Shown in pieces: positions 1-6,385 of a stretch of DNA of 10,375 nucleotides. The notes beneath the pieces were generated by a model. It was not told the origin of the DNA. It saw only the letters and a list, made by a program, of their open reading frames with translations, and ran no database searches. The stretch is from positions 1-10,375 of the forward strand of contig JAQVUB010000053.1 of assembly GCA_028699735.1 (NCBI GenBank), written 5' to 3'. Within the stretch, counting starts at the first letter, position 1. Every line of letters begins with the position of its first letter. Both the position numbers and the translations under genes were made by a program. The stretch comes from Lentisphaeria bacterium (GTDB lineage Bacteria > Verrucomicrobiota > Lentisphaeria > Oligosphaerales > Oligosphaeraceae).

Positions 1-791
1 GAGTGATCGAGCAGTTTTCGGTAATAATTGGTCACCGCGGCCACATATAAAGGTGTTTTTTTGCGTCCTTCGATTTTCAGCGAGTGTATGCCGGCTTTTT
101 GGAGCTGCGGGAGTACCTCGCCCAATGCGAGATCCTTCATTGACATCAGTGCACAGTTGTCTTCGAGACGCGGCCCGTCTTTTTCAATGCGGAAACTGTT
201 GCGGCAGACATAGGAGCATTCTCCGCGATTGCCGCTTGTGCCTCGCAAACAGGATGACAGCAGGCAAAGACCGCTGTATCCATGACAGAGCGCCCCATGC
301 ACGAAGACTTCCAGTTCGATATCGGGTACGGCTGCCATCGCAGCCGCTTCGCGTGCGCTGATTTCCCGGGCGGCAATCACCCGTTTGAAGCCCATTTCGC
401 GCGCCTGCAGCATACCGTCAACATTGTGTACCGCCAGCTGGGTGCTGGCATGCAGATTCATCTCCGGAAAATAATGCCGTGCAATGCCATAAACTCCGAG
501 ATCCTGAACGATCAGGGCATCGACACCAAGATCCCGCAGCTCCGCCAGAAGTTCGATCAAGGCAGGCAATTCGTCATCCCGTAACAAGGTATTGACGGCA
601 ACATAGACTTTGCGGGGCCGGACCGGTTCCTGGTGCGCCAGCCCCAGCAGAACTGCCAGATCATCCAGCGTAAAATTGCCGGCATCCGCCCTTGCGGAAA
701 ACTGGCTCATGCCCAGATAGACCGCATCAGCTCCATAATGAAACGCAGCCACACCGCATTCAAGGGTGCCCGCCGGTGATAATAATTCCAT
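1..791 (-). CDS. U32 family protein (peptidase U32 / RNA hydroxylation type), 3' end outside window
   Basis: The first 263 codons of a U32-family protein are visible; the C-terminus lies beyond the left edge. It opens with MELLSPAG, the usual start of the family, followed by GADAVYLG (residues 20-27), VNTLLRDDEL (67-76), HASTQ (114-118) and the signature EVFVHGALCHGYSG (161-174). Four cysteines, C169, C176, C192 and C196, fit the CX6CX15CX3C pattern known to bind a [4Fe-4S] cluster in this family; LKIEGRKK follows near 238-246. Family members were first called collagenase-like peptidases, but characterised ones (RlhA, TrhP, UbiU/UbiV) act in RNA or ubiquinone hydroxylation. The FSARADAGNF stretch and SGNRGEC context look closest to the RlhA/YdcP branch, which is an inference. 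The start at 791 has no visible Shine-Dalgarno sequence because the bases in front of it are repeat. It lies 47 bases after proB and is probably co-transcribed with it. Confidence 0.9.
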   Translation of the reverse strand, partial: MELLSPAGTLECGVAAFHYGADAVYLGMSQFSARADAGNFTLDDLAVLLGLAHQEPVRPRKVYVAVNTLLRDDELPALIELLAELRDLGVDALIVQDLGVYGIARHYFPEMNLHASTQLAVHNVDGMLQAREMGFKRVIAAREISAREAAAMAAVPDIELEVFVHGALCHGYSGLCLLSSCLRGTSGNRGECSYVCRNSFRIEKDGPRLEDNCALMSMKDLALGEVLPQLQKAGIHSLKIEGRKKTPLYVAAVTNYYRKLLDH

Positions 792-831
792 GCTTTTTAG
801 TGCTTTTTAGTGCTTTTCGTGGTTAAAAAAA
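792..831 (+). repeat. Intergenic CGTG/GTTAAAAAA repeat, copy A
   Basis: On the plus strand this copy has two CTTTTTAGTG units, then CTTTTCGTGG and TTAAAAAAA. It is a diverged member of the repeat family found in most gaps of this cluster, with TTTTTAGTG replacing TTTTTCGTG. It fills most of the gap between the proB stop and the U32 start and directly abuts the U32 start codon, so the U32 leader is made of repeat. It points the same way as the copies at 4609, 6306, 7154 and 8153. Confidence 0.75.
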
Positions 832-838
832 TGTATCC

Positions 839-2002
839 TCAGATGGTGACGACCAGAAAATCCCGATGAACGATTTCCTTGCTATCCACTTTGCGTCCAA
901 GAACTCTGCAGATTTCGTCGCTTTGCGCGCCGCAGATTTTAGCGACTTCATCGAAAGCGAAATTGACGATACCGCGTGCGAGTTCCTTGCGCTCACTGTT
1001 GACGATGCAGACCGTATCTCCGCGGTGGAAGGTACCGGTCAGTCCCAGCACACCGCCGGCCAGCAGACTCTTGTTCTGCTGGCTGATGGCTTTTTCAGCC
1101 CCGGCATCGACAATCAGGCTGCCGGACGGTTCGGAGAAGAAGGCCAGAAAACGCTGCCGTGCATGCAGGCGGTTTTTGCGTGCCGGCAGAAAAAGGGTGC
1201 CGACATCTTCGCCGTCCAGAACCCTTTGCAGGTTTCTGAAATCCTTTCCGCCGGCAATCAGTAATGCCTCCCCGCTCAGATTGACAATATGCGCGGCACG
1301 CAGTTTGGTGATCATGCCGCCAACCGAATACTGATTTCCATCCGTGCCGCGAGCCATCTGAAAAATCTCTTCATTGAGAGCCGTCACCACGCTCAGACGT
1401 TCGCCCAGTTCGGCCTCACCGGCTTTGCAGAAGAGCATGCCGTCGACCGTCGTCAGAATGACCGTCAAATCTGCGCGCAGCATGGTTGCCACGTATGCGG
1501 CCAGCGTATCATTGTCCCCTACCCGGATTTCATCGACGCAGACCGAATCATTTTCATTGATAATCGGAAGCACTCCGGTTTCCAGCAATGCATTGACGCA
1601 TTGAGCGACATGGCGGTTGCGCTCCTGATCATGCAGATCCGCCGCCGTCAGCAGCAGTTGTGCACATTGAAAACCATGTTTCTCACAGGCTGCCCCGTAG
1701 CAGCTCATCAGATGACGCTGACCTACCGCCGCCAGGGCCTGCAACTGCGCAATCTTCTTCGGACGAACCGACGTCTGTAAAGCCGCCATGCCAAAACCAA
1801 CTGCACCAGAACTGACCAGTATGATCTCCAGCCCCTGCTTTTTCAGATTCGCCAGAACCTCAACCAGTTCCTCGATCCGCTTTTCAGACGTGGTATTTTT
1901 CCCGCCGCGCAAAAGCTGGGTGCCGACTTTGATCACCACCCGCTTGACCGACGAAAAAATCTTTTTCCGTTCGCCCTGATCCTGATAACTATAACTTTCC
2001 AT
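839..2002 (-). CDS. proB: Glutamate 5-kinase
   Basis: This cytosolic enzyme phosphorylates L-glutamate with ATP to gamma-glutamyl phosphate, the first step of proline biosynthesis. It has 387 residues, slightly longer than the roughly 367 of E. coli ProB. The amino-acid kinase domain fills about residues 18-270: VVIKVGTQLL (22-31), SSGAVGFG (64-71), the glutamate-binding INENDSV (148-154), GDNDTLAA (162-169), TTVDGM (184-189) and VGGMITKLRAA (227-237). A PUA domain follows at about 295-387, with VDAGAEKAI and GVLGLTGTFHRGD, so this is the long two-domain form. The N-terminal extension MESYSYQDQGERKK is poorly conserved; a GGGA about 9 bases upstream gives weak support for this start. proA is not in the window. 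It sits between the hydrogenase-like cluster and the U32 gene on the same strand. No metabolic link to the complex is evident, so it is probably an unrelated passenger in the transcript. Confidence 0.96.
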   Translation of the reverse strand: MESYSYQDQGERKKIFSSVKRVVIKVGTQLLRGGKNTTSEKRIEELVEVLANLKKQGLEIILVSSGAVGFGMAALQTSVRPKKIAQLQALAAVGQRHLMSCYGAACEKHGFQCAQLLLTAADLHDQERNRHVAQCVNALLETGVLPIINENDSVCVDEIRVGDNDTLAAYVATMLRADLTVILTTVDGMLFCKAGEAELGERLSVVTALNEEIFQMARGTDGNQYSVGGMITKLRAAHIVNLSGEALLIAGGKDFRNLQRVLDGEDVGTLFLPARKNRLHARQRFLAFFSEPSGSLIVDAGAEKAISQQNKSLLAGGVLGLTGTFHRGDTVCIVNSERKELARGIVNFAFDEVAKICGAQSDEICRVLGRKVDSKEIVHRDFLVVTI

Positions 2003-2008
2003 AACTGC

Positions 2009-2044
2009 GTCCCGTCCGTGTTCGTCCGTGTCCCGTCCGTGTTC
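2009..2044 (+). repeat. Direct repeat of a 15-mer, period 21, upstream of proB
   Basis: The 15-mer GTCCCGTCCGTGTTC occurs identically at 2009-2023 and 2030-2044, with a third CGTCCGTGT core between them. It lies directly upstream of the proB start and overlaps its leader. It differs in sequence from the T-rich intergenic family and shows no obvious dyad symmetry. It may be a small tandem repeat of the type scattered through gaps of environmental genomes, or a binding site; the sequence does not decide. Confidence 0.7.
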
Positions 2045-2080
2045 TCAAGCAAAATATAATGCCATTTCCGCACAATCAGC

Positions 2081-2120
2081 TTTTTTAACAACGAAAGACA
2101 CGAAAAGGCACGAAAAAAAG
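2081..2120 (-). repeat. Intergenic CGTG/GTTAAAAAA repeat, copy B
   Basis: The plus strand reads TTTTTTAACAACGAAAGACA followed by CGAAAAGGCACGAAAAAAAG. It is the repeat family in the opposite orientation to most copies, shared with the copy at 4421. It begins 11 bases after the stop of the hyfH/hyfI fusion and separates the complex genes from proB. On the coding strand it gives a T-rich run, but with no convincing hairpin before it I do not call it a terminator. Confidence 0.8.
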
Positions 2121-2131
2121 ATTGCCGGGCA

Positions 2132-2893
2132 TCAGCGGAGTTTCAGTCCCATGAAACGGATCATCGCCTCGAGCAGGGTAGCCGGATGCGGCGGGCAGCC
2201 CGGCACGTAGAGATCTACCGGTAGAATGCCTTCCAACCCGCCGCAGACCTCCGGGCTTTCAGCATGAATTCCGCCGGAGATTGCACACGCTCCGCAGGCA
2301 ATAACGAAACAGGGTTCCGGCACCGCAGCATAGGTCTTCTGCAGAGCCAGCAGCATATTTTTGCTGACCGGCCCGGTCACCAGCAGGCAGTCCGCATGCC
2401 TTGGCGATGCAACCACCTGGATATGCAGGCGGGCCATATCCCAGGCAAGCGTATTAAGCACATTGAAATCCAGCTCGCAGGCGCCGCATCCGCCAGCAGA
2501 TACCTGCCGAATCTTCAGAGATTTTCCGCAGAGTTTGCGAATTTCGGCGCGGGGTTGCAGTTCATGGCTGGCTGAACTGTCCTTGCGCAACAGCTCCTGG
2601 CGGCTGAATGCGGCCAAGTCATGTTCCCGGCTGAAACGGATCACCCCTTCCGGGCAGAGCGGAACGCATTTGCCGCAAAACAGGCATTTTCCACTGTCCA
2701 GGACAATGCCGTCCTTCTCGCGACCGATGGCATTAGTCGGACAGGCCTCGATGCAAACCCGGCAGTCCGTACGGCATCGGGTATTATCAAGACAGGGCAA
2801 TCCCTGAAAGCGATCCGGAAGCACCGGGCGTGTATGGGGAAAGGTGCCGGTTCTGAAACCTTGTTTGAGCCGTGCTTTAATGACACTCCACAT
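2132..2893 (-). CDS. hyfI: NuoB/HyfI-like small subunit with N-terminal 2[4Fe-4S] ferredoxin domain (HyfH-HyfI fusion)
   Basis: This 253-residue iron-sulfur subunit belongs to the peripheral arm and should pass electrons to or from the cluster next to the large subunit. The N-terminal half is ferredoxin-like: C40-x3-C44-x2-C47-x3-C51-P, then the canonical C70-x2-C73-x2-C76-x3-C80-P. The C-terminal half is NuoB/[NiFe] small-subunit-like: GGCGACELD supplies C136 and C139, ACGACAISGG supplies C203 and VPGCPPHP supplies C233. All four ligands of the N2/proximal [4Fe-4S] cluster are therefore present, in the CxxC spacing of group 4 hydrogenases and not the CC pair of complex I. In E. coli Hyf and Hyc the two halves are separate proteins. 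The start at 2893 has AAGGGG about 10 bases upstream, and the gap to hyfG is 17 bases. The extra residue in the first ferredoxin motif may be a subfamily trait. No transmembrane segment is present. Confidence 0.92.
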   Translation of the reverse strand: MWSVIKARLKQGFRTGTFPHTRPVLPDRFQGLPCLDNTRCRTDCRVCIEACPTNAIGREKDGIVLDSGKCLFCGKCVPLCPEGVIRFSREHDLAAFSRQELLRKDSSASHELQPRAEIRKLCGKSLKIRQVSAGGCGACELDFNVLNTLAWDMARLHIQVVASPRHADCLLVTGPVSKNMLLALQKTYAAVPEPCFVIACGACAISGGIHAESPEVCGGLEGILPVDLYVPGCPPHPATLLEAMIRFMGLKLR

Positions 2894-2910
2894 ATGCTGA
2901 ATTCCCCTTC

Positions 2911-4392
2911 TCAGAGATCATGCCCGCAGTAGGACAGATTGAAACTTTTGTTGCATACCGGAAAATGGGAGATCTGCTCGCCGCGCAAAGCCATAGCCAG
3001 CCCGAACCAGTTATGAAAGGAGGGATCCACCACCTTGTAACTGCTGAATTTTCCGGAAGCATCGGTCAAAGCCACATGACAAAGCTCGCCGCGCCAGGCC
3101 TCGACCAGCGATACCGCAATGCGATTACCTGATAAGCGATACTTCGTAGGGGTCTTGCCTCGCAGAGGCAAGTCTTCCAGCAGATGAGCCACCGTGATCA
3201 TCGAAAAAATCAATTCCCCCATCTTCACCTGGGCTCTGCCAAGCACATCACCACTGTTGTTTGACGCAAGGGGAAATGGCAATTGGTTGTAGAAACCATA
3301 GGGATGGCAAAAGCGCACATCCTGCTGCAGCCCGCTGGCTCTGGCGGCCACACCGACGAGACCAATTTCGCGGGCGGTTTCGGCGCTGACAGTTCCGGTA
3401 TTTTCAAAGCGATCCAGTACCGTTGGCGCGTTAAAAAGCAGATCAGCAGCATTGTTCAGCTCGTAAGCTGTTTTTTCGATCCATGGCAGCAGCTTGTTGC
3501 AGAGGGTCTGATCGACTTCATAGCCAAACCCGCCGGGAACGATCAACCCTCGTCCAAAGCGGTTGCCGCAAAGTGCCGCGGTCATATTCAGAAAATCTCC
3601 ACGAAGACGTCCGCAATAGGCCATCGTCGGGCGGAATGCGACATCGCCGGCAAGCGCTCCAAGGTCGCCGGTATGATTGGCGATGCGTTCGAGTTCCCAG
3701 GCCACCACACGCAGAGCCTGATTACGGTCGGAGACCCTGCACCCCGGAGAAAGCTGCTCAATTATCTGGCAGTAAGCGCCGGCATAAGAACAGCTGCTGT
3801 CGCCAGCGGCGGTTTCAAGCAGATGAATGCTTTTCTTGTCCGGCCCGCCAATCAGCCGCTTTTCAATGCCGCGATGCTGATAGCCCAGCGAAATTTCAAG
3901 GGAAAAGACGTCTTCCCCAAGGCACTGAAAGCGAAAATGTCCCGGTTCGATAACGCCGGCGTGAACGGGGCCGACTGCGACTTCATGCACAGCATCCCCG
4001 CTCATCGTAAAATAATCCGTTACCCCAGGGATATTCTGGGATTGGTTGAAGCGGATCGGTTTCAGCCAGGGATGCCCCTGCGGACGGATCCCGTGCTGTT
4101 CGAAGAGTTCCCGTTCAAACCAGTGAAATTGCGGGCAGTCAGGCGTCAACGAGGGATATTCTGAACCCGTATCGGTGGCCGACAACAGCAATTTGCCTTC
4201 CTGATCCAGTGCCAGTACAAGAATCAGCCGGAATTGCGCTCCCTGCGGAACTGCAAAAAAGGCCGACACCCGTCCTCCGCGTTCACGAATCACGCGAAGA
4301 GCCTGGCTGCTGAATTCCGAAAAGGAGAGCACCGGCAAATCTGCCAGAGCAGCACTGCCCGGATTTGTCAATCGTAAAAATGTTTCCGACAT
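2911..4392 (-). CDS. hyfG: HyfG/HycE-like (NuoC-NuoD fusion) large subunit lacking most NiFe ligands; Ehr type
   Basis: This is the 493-residue catalytic-position subunit of the peripheral arm. Residues 1-115 are NuoC-like, with FHWFERELFEQHGI at 89-102. The rest is NuoD/large-subunit-like: GPVHAGVIEPGHFRF (141-155), GYQHRGIEK (170-178), WELERIANH (232-240). In active group 4 hydrogenases the first metal motif is RxCGxC; here it is AGDSSC (196-201), with Asp198 in place of the first Cys and only C201 kept. The second motif, DPCxxC, is DPSFHN (456-461), with both cysteines gone. A NiFe centre is therefore very unlikely. The sequence ends SFNLSYCGHDL, so there is an uncleaved tail after the motif and no sign of protease maturation. 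This matches Ehr complexes (known family), whose chemistry is unresolved. I chose the start at 4392 (MSETFLRL), with GGGA 8 bases upstream; a longer start would read through repeat DNA. Confidence 0.93.
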   Translation of the reverse strand: MSETFLRLTNPGSAALADLPVLSFSEFSSQALRVIRERGGRVSAFFAVPQGAQFRLILVLALDQEGKLLLSATDTGSEYPSLTPDCPQFHWFERELFEQHGIRPQGHPWLKPIRFNQSQNIPGVTDYFTMSGDAVHEVAVGPVHAGVIEPGHFRFQCLGEDVFSLEISLGYQHRGIEKRLIGGPDKKSIHLLETAAGDSSCSYAGAYCQIIEQLSPGCRVSDRNQALRVVAWELERIANHTGDLGALAGDVAFRPTMAYCGRLRGDFLNMTAALCGNRFGRGLIVPGGFGYEVDQTLCNKLLPWIEKTAYELNNAADLLFNAPTVLDRFENTGTVSAETAREIGLVGVAARASGLQQDVRFCHPYGFYNQLPFPLASNNSGDVLGRAQVKMGELIFSMITVAHLLEDLPLRGKTPTKYRLSGNRIAVSLVEAWRGELCHVALTDASGKFSSYKVVDPSFHNWFGLAMALRGEQISHFPVCNKSFNLSYCGHDL

Positions 4393-4404
4393 CGAACTTA
4401 TCCC

Positions 4405-4421
4405 ATTGGTTGCGAACCAAT
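4405..4421. other. Perfect 7-bp hairpin just upstream of hyfG
   Basis: ATTGGTT and AACCAAT form a perfect inverted repeat around a three-base GCG loop. In the hyfG mRNA the stem ends next to the weak GGGA ribosome site at 4401-4404. On the plus strand it is followed by six T, which resembles a weak terminator for antisense transcription, but the stem is AT-rich. Its function is unknown; it could affect hyfG translation or mark the edge of the inverted-repeat element to its right. Confidence 0.5.
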
Positions 4422-4503
4422 TTTTTAACAACGAAAAAACACGAAAAAACACGAAAAAACACGAAAAAATTTTAAAGATTGTTGCTTTGACGGATGGGCC
4501 TGC
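4421..4503 (-). repeat. Intergenic repeat, copy C, with extended module
   Basis: The plus strand has TTTTTTAACAACG followed by four ACGAAAAAA units spaced exactly 10 bases, with A6 tracts starting at 4434, 4444, 4454 and 4464. After this comes the extension TTGTTGCTTTGACGGATGGG and then CCTGC. The extension is the reverse complement of the module at 4609 and 6313. The copy points opposite to the one at 4609, so the two are arms of an inverted repeat in the hyfF/hyfG gap. Confidence 0.85.
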
Positions 4504-4608
4504 ACACAAATTTGCAGTTTGTTCTGTTGATTCTCAGACCGATTCACACAATCGCGATCTACTTTTTCGCCATCTCTTTTCGACAATAAACAGGCTCATT
4601 GCATAATT

Positions 4609-4697
4609 TTCGCAGGCAGGCTCATCCGTCAAAGCAACAACCCCTAAAAAAATCGTGTTTTTTCGTGTTTTTTCGTGTTTTTTCGTTGTAAAAAAAC
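4609..4697 (+). repeat. Intergenic repeat, copy D, with extended module
   Basis: It starts with the module TTCGCAGGCAGGCTCATCCG then TCAAAGCAACAACCCCTAAAAA, followed by three TCGTGTTTTT units with T6 tracts starting at 4658, 4668 and 4678, and ends CGTTGTAAAAAAAC. The first 42 bases differ from copy E at 6306 at only two positions. It ends 15 bases before the hyfF stop codon. Confidence 0.85.
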
Positions 4698-4711
4698 AGT
4701 CTCCTGCCCCC

Positions 4712-6187
4712 TTACCACCACACATTCATGCGAGTCAGCCAGAAACAGACTGCGCCGCCGAACAGGATGGCCAGCATCAACACAACTGCTGGCACGGCAA
4801 AGAGTTCTTCGGCAAGCCGAGCTGGACGCGTTTCGTTAGCAAAACGTGTGCTGGTGCCCATGCACATTTTCAGAACGGTGGACAGCATTCCGGCACAAAC
4901 CAGAAAAAGCAGCAACAGGACTGCGCCACCACCCCAAGGTCCCAGTTGGCAGACCAGCAGCAATTCGGTAACAAACAGCGGTGATGGCGGCGTTCCACAA
5001 ACCAGTAGCACCGCCGCAATGAACAGAAAGGCATTTCGGGTGGTCGAACTGAACATGCCTTTGACAGCAGTCACCGAACGAGTTCCATAGGCCAGCAGGA
5101 TATTGCCGGCAACCAGAAACAGTACCATTTTCAGCAGAGAGTGCCCAATCAGATGCCACAGGGTCGCAGTCTGCATCGTCAAATCCCTCATTCCGCAACC
5201 CCACAGCAGCGCCAGCAAGCCCATGTGCTCGACACTCGAATAGGCCAGCATTCGCTTGAAATCATGCTGACGGATGATGAAAAATGCCGCCGTAGCAAGG
5301 GAAAGGAATCCCAGTGCCAGAAGCAGGGTTTTGCAGAAATCATGCAGGCTTTCCGGCATAAACTGGGTAAAGCGCAGGATGCCCAGGAACGAGCAGTTCA
5401 GCAGGGCAGCCGAGAGCAGAGCCGAGACCGGGCCGGGAGCTTCGCTGTGGGCATCCGGCAGCCAAGTGTGAAACGGAGCCAGACCCATTTTGGTGCCGTA
5501 ACCTGCCAGAATCAGGATAAAGGCGGCTTTGCACCAGCGTGCATCCAAAGCCTCTGCCCGGCCGGCAAGTATTGCCAGATTCAGGCCGAAATGGCTCTCG
5601 TCCGCCAAGGCGACAAAAAATGTTCCCAGCAGCGCCAAGCCAATGCCGACCGAACAGATCAGCAGATACTTCCACATGGCTTCGAGGGCTGCCGCCGAGC
5701 GGTGGAAGCAGATCAGCGGGGCGCTGACCAAGGTCGTCGCTTCGATGGCGACCCACATCAGCCCCAGGTTGCTTGCGCAGATTGCCAGGGTCATGGCAGC
5801 AAGGAAGGCCAGCAGGCATGGCAGGAAAATCCATTCCGGCAGCAGGCGTCCATGGGCGCTTGCTCCGGGTTCGGCCTGATTGATTTCCAGCAGTTGTTTT
5901 TCGGCTTTGAGCCAGAAACGGCAATGGATAGCCACCCAGAGAAAGAGGGCGGAGGTCAGCAGCAGAATCGTGCTGCTGAAACGATCCAGGGCAAGCCACT
6001 CCTGATCATGGATGGTCAGGATCGTCCAGCTTTTACCCAAACGCAAGGTCATCAAGCACAGCAGCAGATGGCAGACTGCGCCGGCCAGCAACCAGTTTCT
6101 GCCACGGGCTGGCGGAGCCTTGCGGCCACCAATTACAATTGCCAGCGCAGCGAGCACAGGCAGAATTACAGCCAACAACAAGATCAT
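4712..6187 (-). CDS. hyfF: HyfF-like antiporter-type membrane subunit
   Basis: This 491-residue integral membrane protein of the NuoL/M/N (Mrp antiporter) family has roughly 13-14 hydrophobic helices. It is thought to move protons or sodium ions in response to redox chemistry in the peripheral arm. The landmarks of ion-translocating members are present: helix-embedded Glu149 in WVAIEATTLVSAP; Lys233 in GYGTKMGLAPFHTWLPDAHSEAPGPVSALLSA (229-260, too long to be chance); and HLIGHSLLKMVLFLVAGN (345-362) with His345, His349 and Lys353. The WxxxEATTL form and length fit HyfF better than HyfB or HyfD. The start at 6187 has AGAGGA at 6195-6200 with 7-base spacing, and the hydrophobic MILLLAVILP start suits a first membrane helix. 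It lies between hyfE and hyfG; hyfD is absent from the cluster. The exact paralogue assignment among HyfB/D/F is an inference from motif form and gene order. Confidence 0.93.
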   Translation of the reverse strand: MILLLAVILPVLAALAIVIGGRKAPPARGRNWLLAGAVCHLLLCLMTLRLGKSWTILTIHDQEWLALDRFSSTILLLTSALFLWVAIHCRFWLKAEKQLLEINQAEPGASAHGRLLPEWIFLPCLLAFLAAMTLAICASNLGLMWVAIEATTLVSAPLICFHRSAAALEAMWKYLLICSVGIGLALLGTFFVALADESHFGLNLAILAGRAEALDARWCKAAFILILAGYGTKMGLAPFHTWLPDAHSEAPGPVSALLSAALLNCSFLGILRFTQFMPESLHDFCKTLLLALGFLSLATAAFFIIRQHDFKRMLAYSSVEHMGLLALLWGCGMRDLTMQTATLWHLIGHSLLKMVLFLVAGNILLAYGTRSVTAVKGMFSSTTRNAFLFIAAVLLVCGTPPSPLFVTELLLVCQLGPWGGGAVLLLLFLVCAGMLSTVLKMCMGTSTRFANETRPARLAEELFAVPAVVLMLAILFGGAVCFWLTRMNVWW

Positions 6188-6259
6188 CTTTGGTTCCTCT
6201 CACCTATCATTATTCTGTCAGCCAAATTTTTGCTTTTAAAGGGCTTGTAAAGCTCTTCC

Positions 6260-6283
6260 GTCGGATCGGTCGGATCGGTCGGG
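6260..6283 (+). repeat. Period-9 tandem repeat (GTCGGATCG) in the hyfE/hyfF gap
   Basis: Two full units and part of a third of GTCGGATCG run in tandem. The reverse complement of the unit at the right edge of the window (CAGTCCGAC becomes GTCGGACTG) differs at only two positions, and both arrays have a 9-base period, so they look like one short-repeat family. It sits about 70 bases upstream of the hyfF start and about 40 bases from copy E. Confidence 0.6.
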
Positions 6284-6305
6284 GAATCATCAACCCGACT
6301 GCAGA

Positions 6306-6384
6306 TTCGCATGCAGGCTTATCCGTCAAAGCAACAACCCCTAAAAATTTTCGTGTCTTTTCGTGTCTTTCGTTGTTAAAAAAC
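6306..6384 (+). repeat. Intergenic repeat, copy E, with extended module
   Basis: It starts with the module TTCGCATGCAGGCTTATCCG then TCAAAGCAACAACCCCTAAAAA, followed by TTTTCGTGTCTTTTCGTGTC and TTTCGTTGTTAAAAAAC. It directly abuts the hyfE stop codon (6386-6388) and lies in the gap before hyfF. It is the third copy carrying the extended module, after those at 4421 and 4609. Confidence 0.85.
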
Positions 6385-6385
6385 G

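Larger units (their letters stand above)
4421..4697. other. Composite inverted-repeat element filling the hyfF/hyfG gap
   Basis: The 319-base gap between hyfF and hyfG has no supportable gene. It is mostly two face-to-face repeat copies (arms at 4421-4503 and 4609-4697) around a core of about 105 bases at 4504-4608. The core has no gene, tRNA or recognised motif. In RNA the arms could pair into a long imperfect stem. The short ORFs crossing it are low-complexity translations of the repeat (KHEKTRKNT-like on one strand, FRVFSCFF-like on the other) and were not called. The element separates the membrane-arm genes from the peripheral-arm genes. Confidence 0.65.

Noticed and set aside
792..831. 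CRISPR-like reading of the repeated units
   Set aside because: Units are about 10 bases, AT-rich and directly adjacent without unique spacers; there are no cas genes.
2081..2131. Intrinsic terminator after the hyfI stop
   Set aside because: The T-rich run on the coding strand comes from repeat copy B and is not preceded by a stable stem; TGCC/GGCA would have a one-base loop.
3283..4164. Plus-strand ORF of 293 codons opposite hyfG
   Set aside because: It lies wholly within the hyfG coding region, has no recognisable motif and no good ribosome site; hyfG has clear family motifs throughout.
2911..4392. Calling the cluster an active [NiFe]-hydrogenase or formate hydrogenlyase
   Set aside because: Three of four metal-binding cysteines are missing in the large subunit and no maturation or formate dehydrogenase gene is present in the window.
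4393..4509. Longer hyfG start at 4509
   Set aside because: The added 39 codons translate repeat copy C and match nothing in the family; the start at 4392 gives a normal N-terminus and has a weak SD.
4406..4725. Short ORFs in the hyfF/hyfG gap
   Set aside because: They are translations of the repeat arms (KHEKTRKNT-like and FRVFSCFF-like low-complexity peptides) with no ribosome site. Such peptides often arise in annotation from this repeat type.
5141..6250. Long plus-strand ORF of 369 codons opposite hyfF
   Set aside because: It is antisense to a well-supported membrane gene; its translation is Gln/Arg/His-rich with no domain, typical of a GC-rich antisense shadow.
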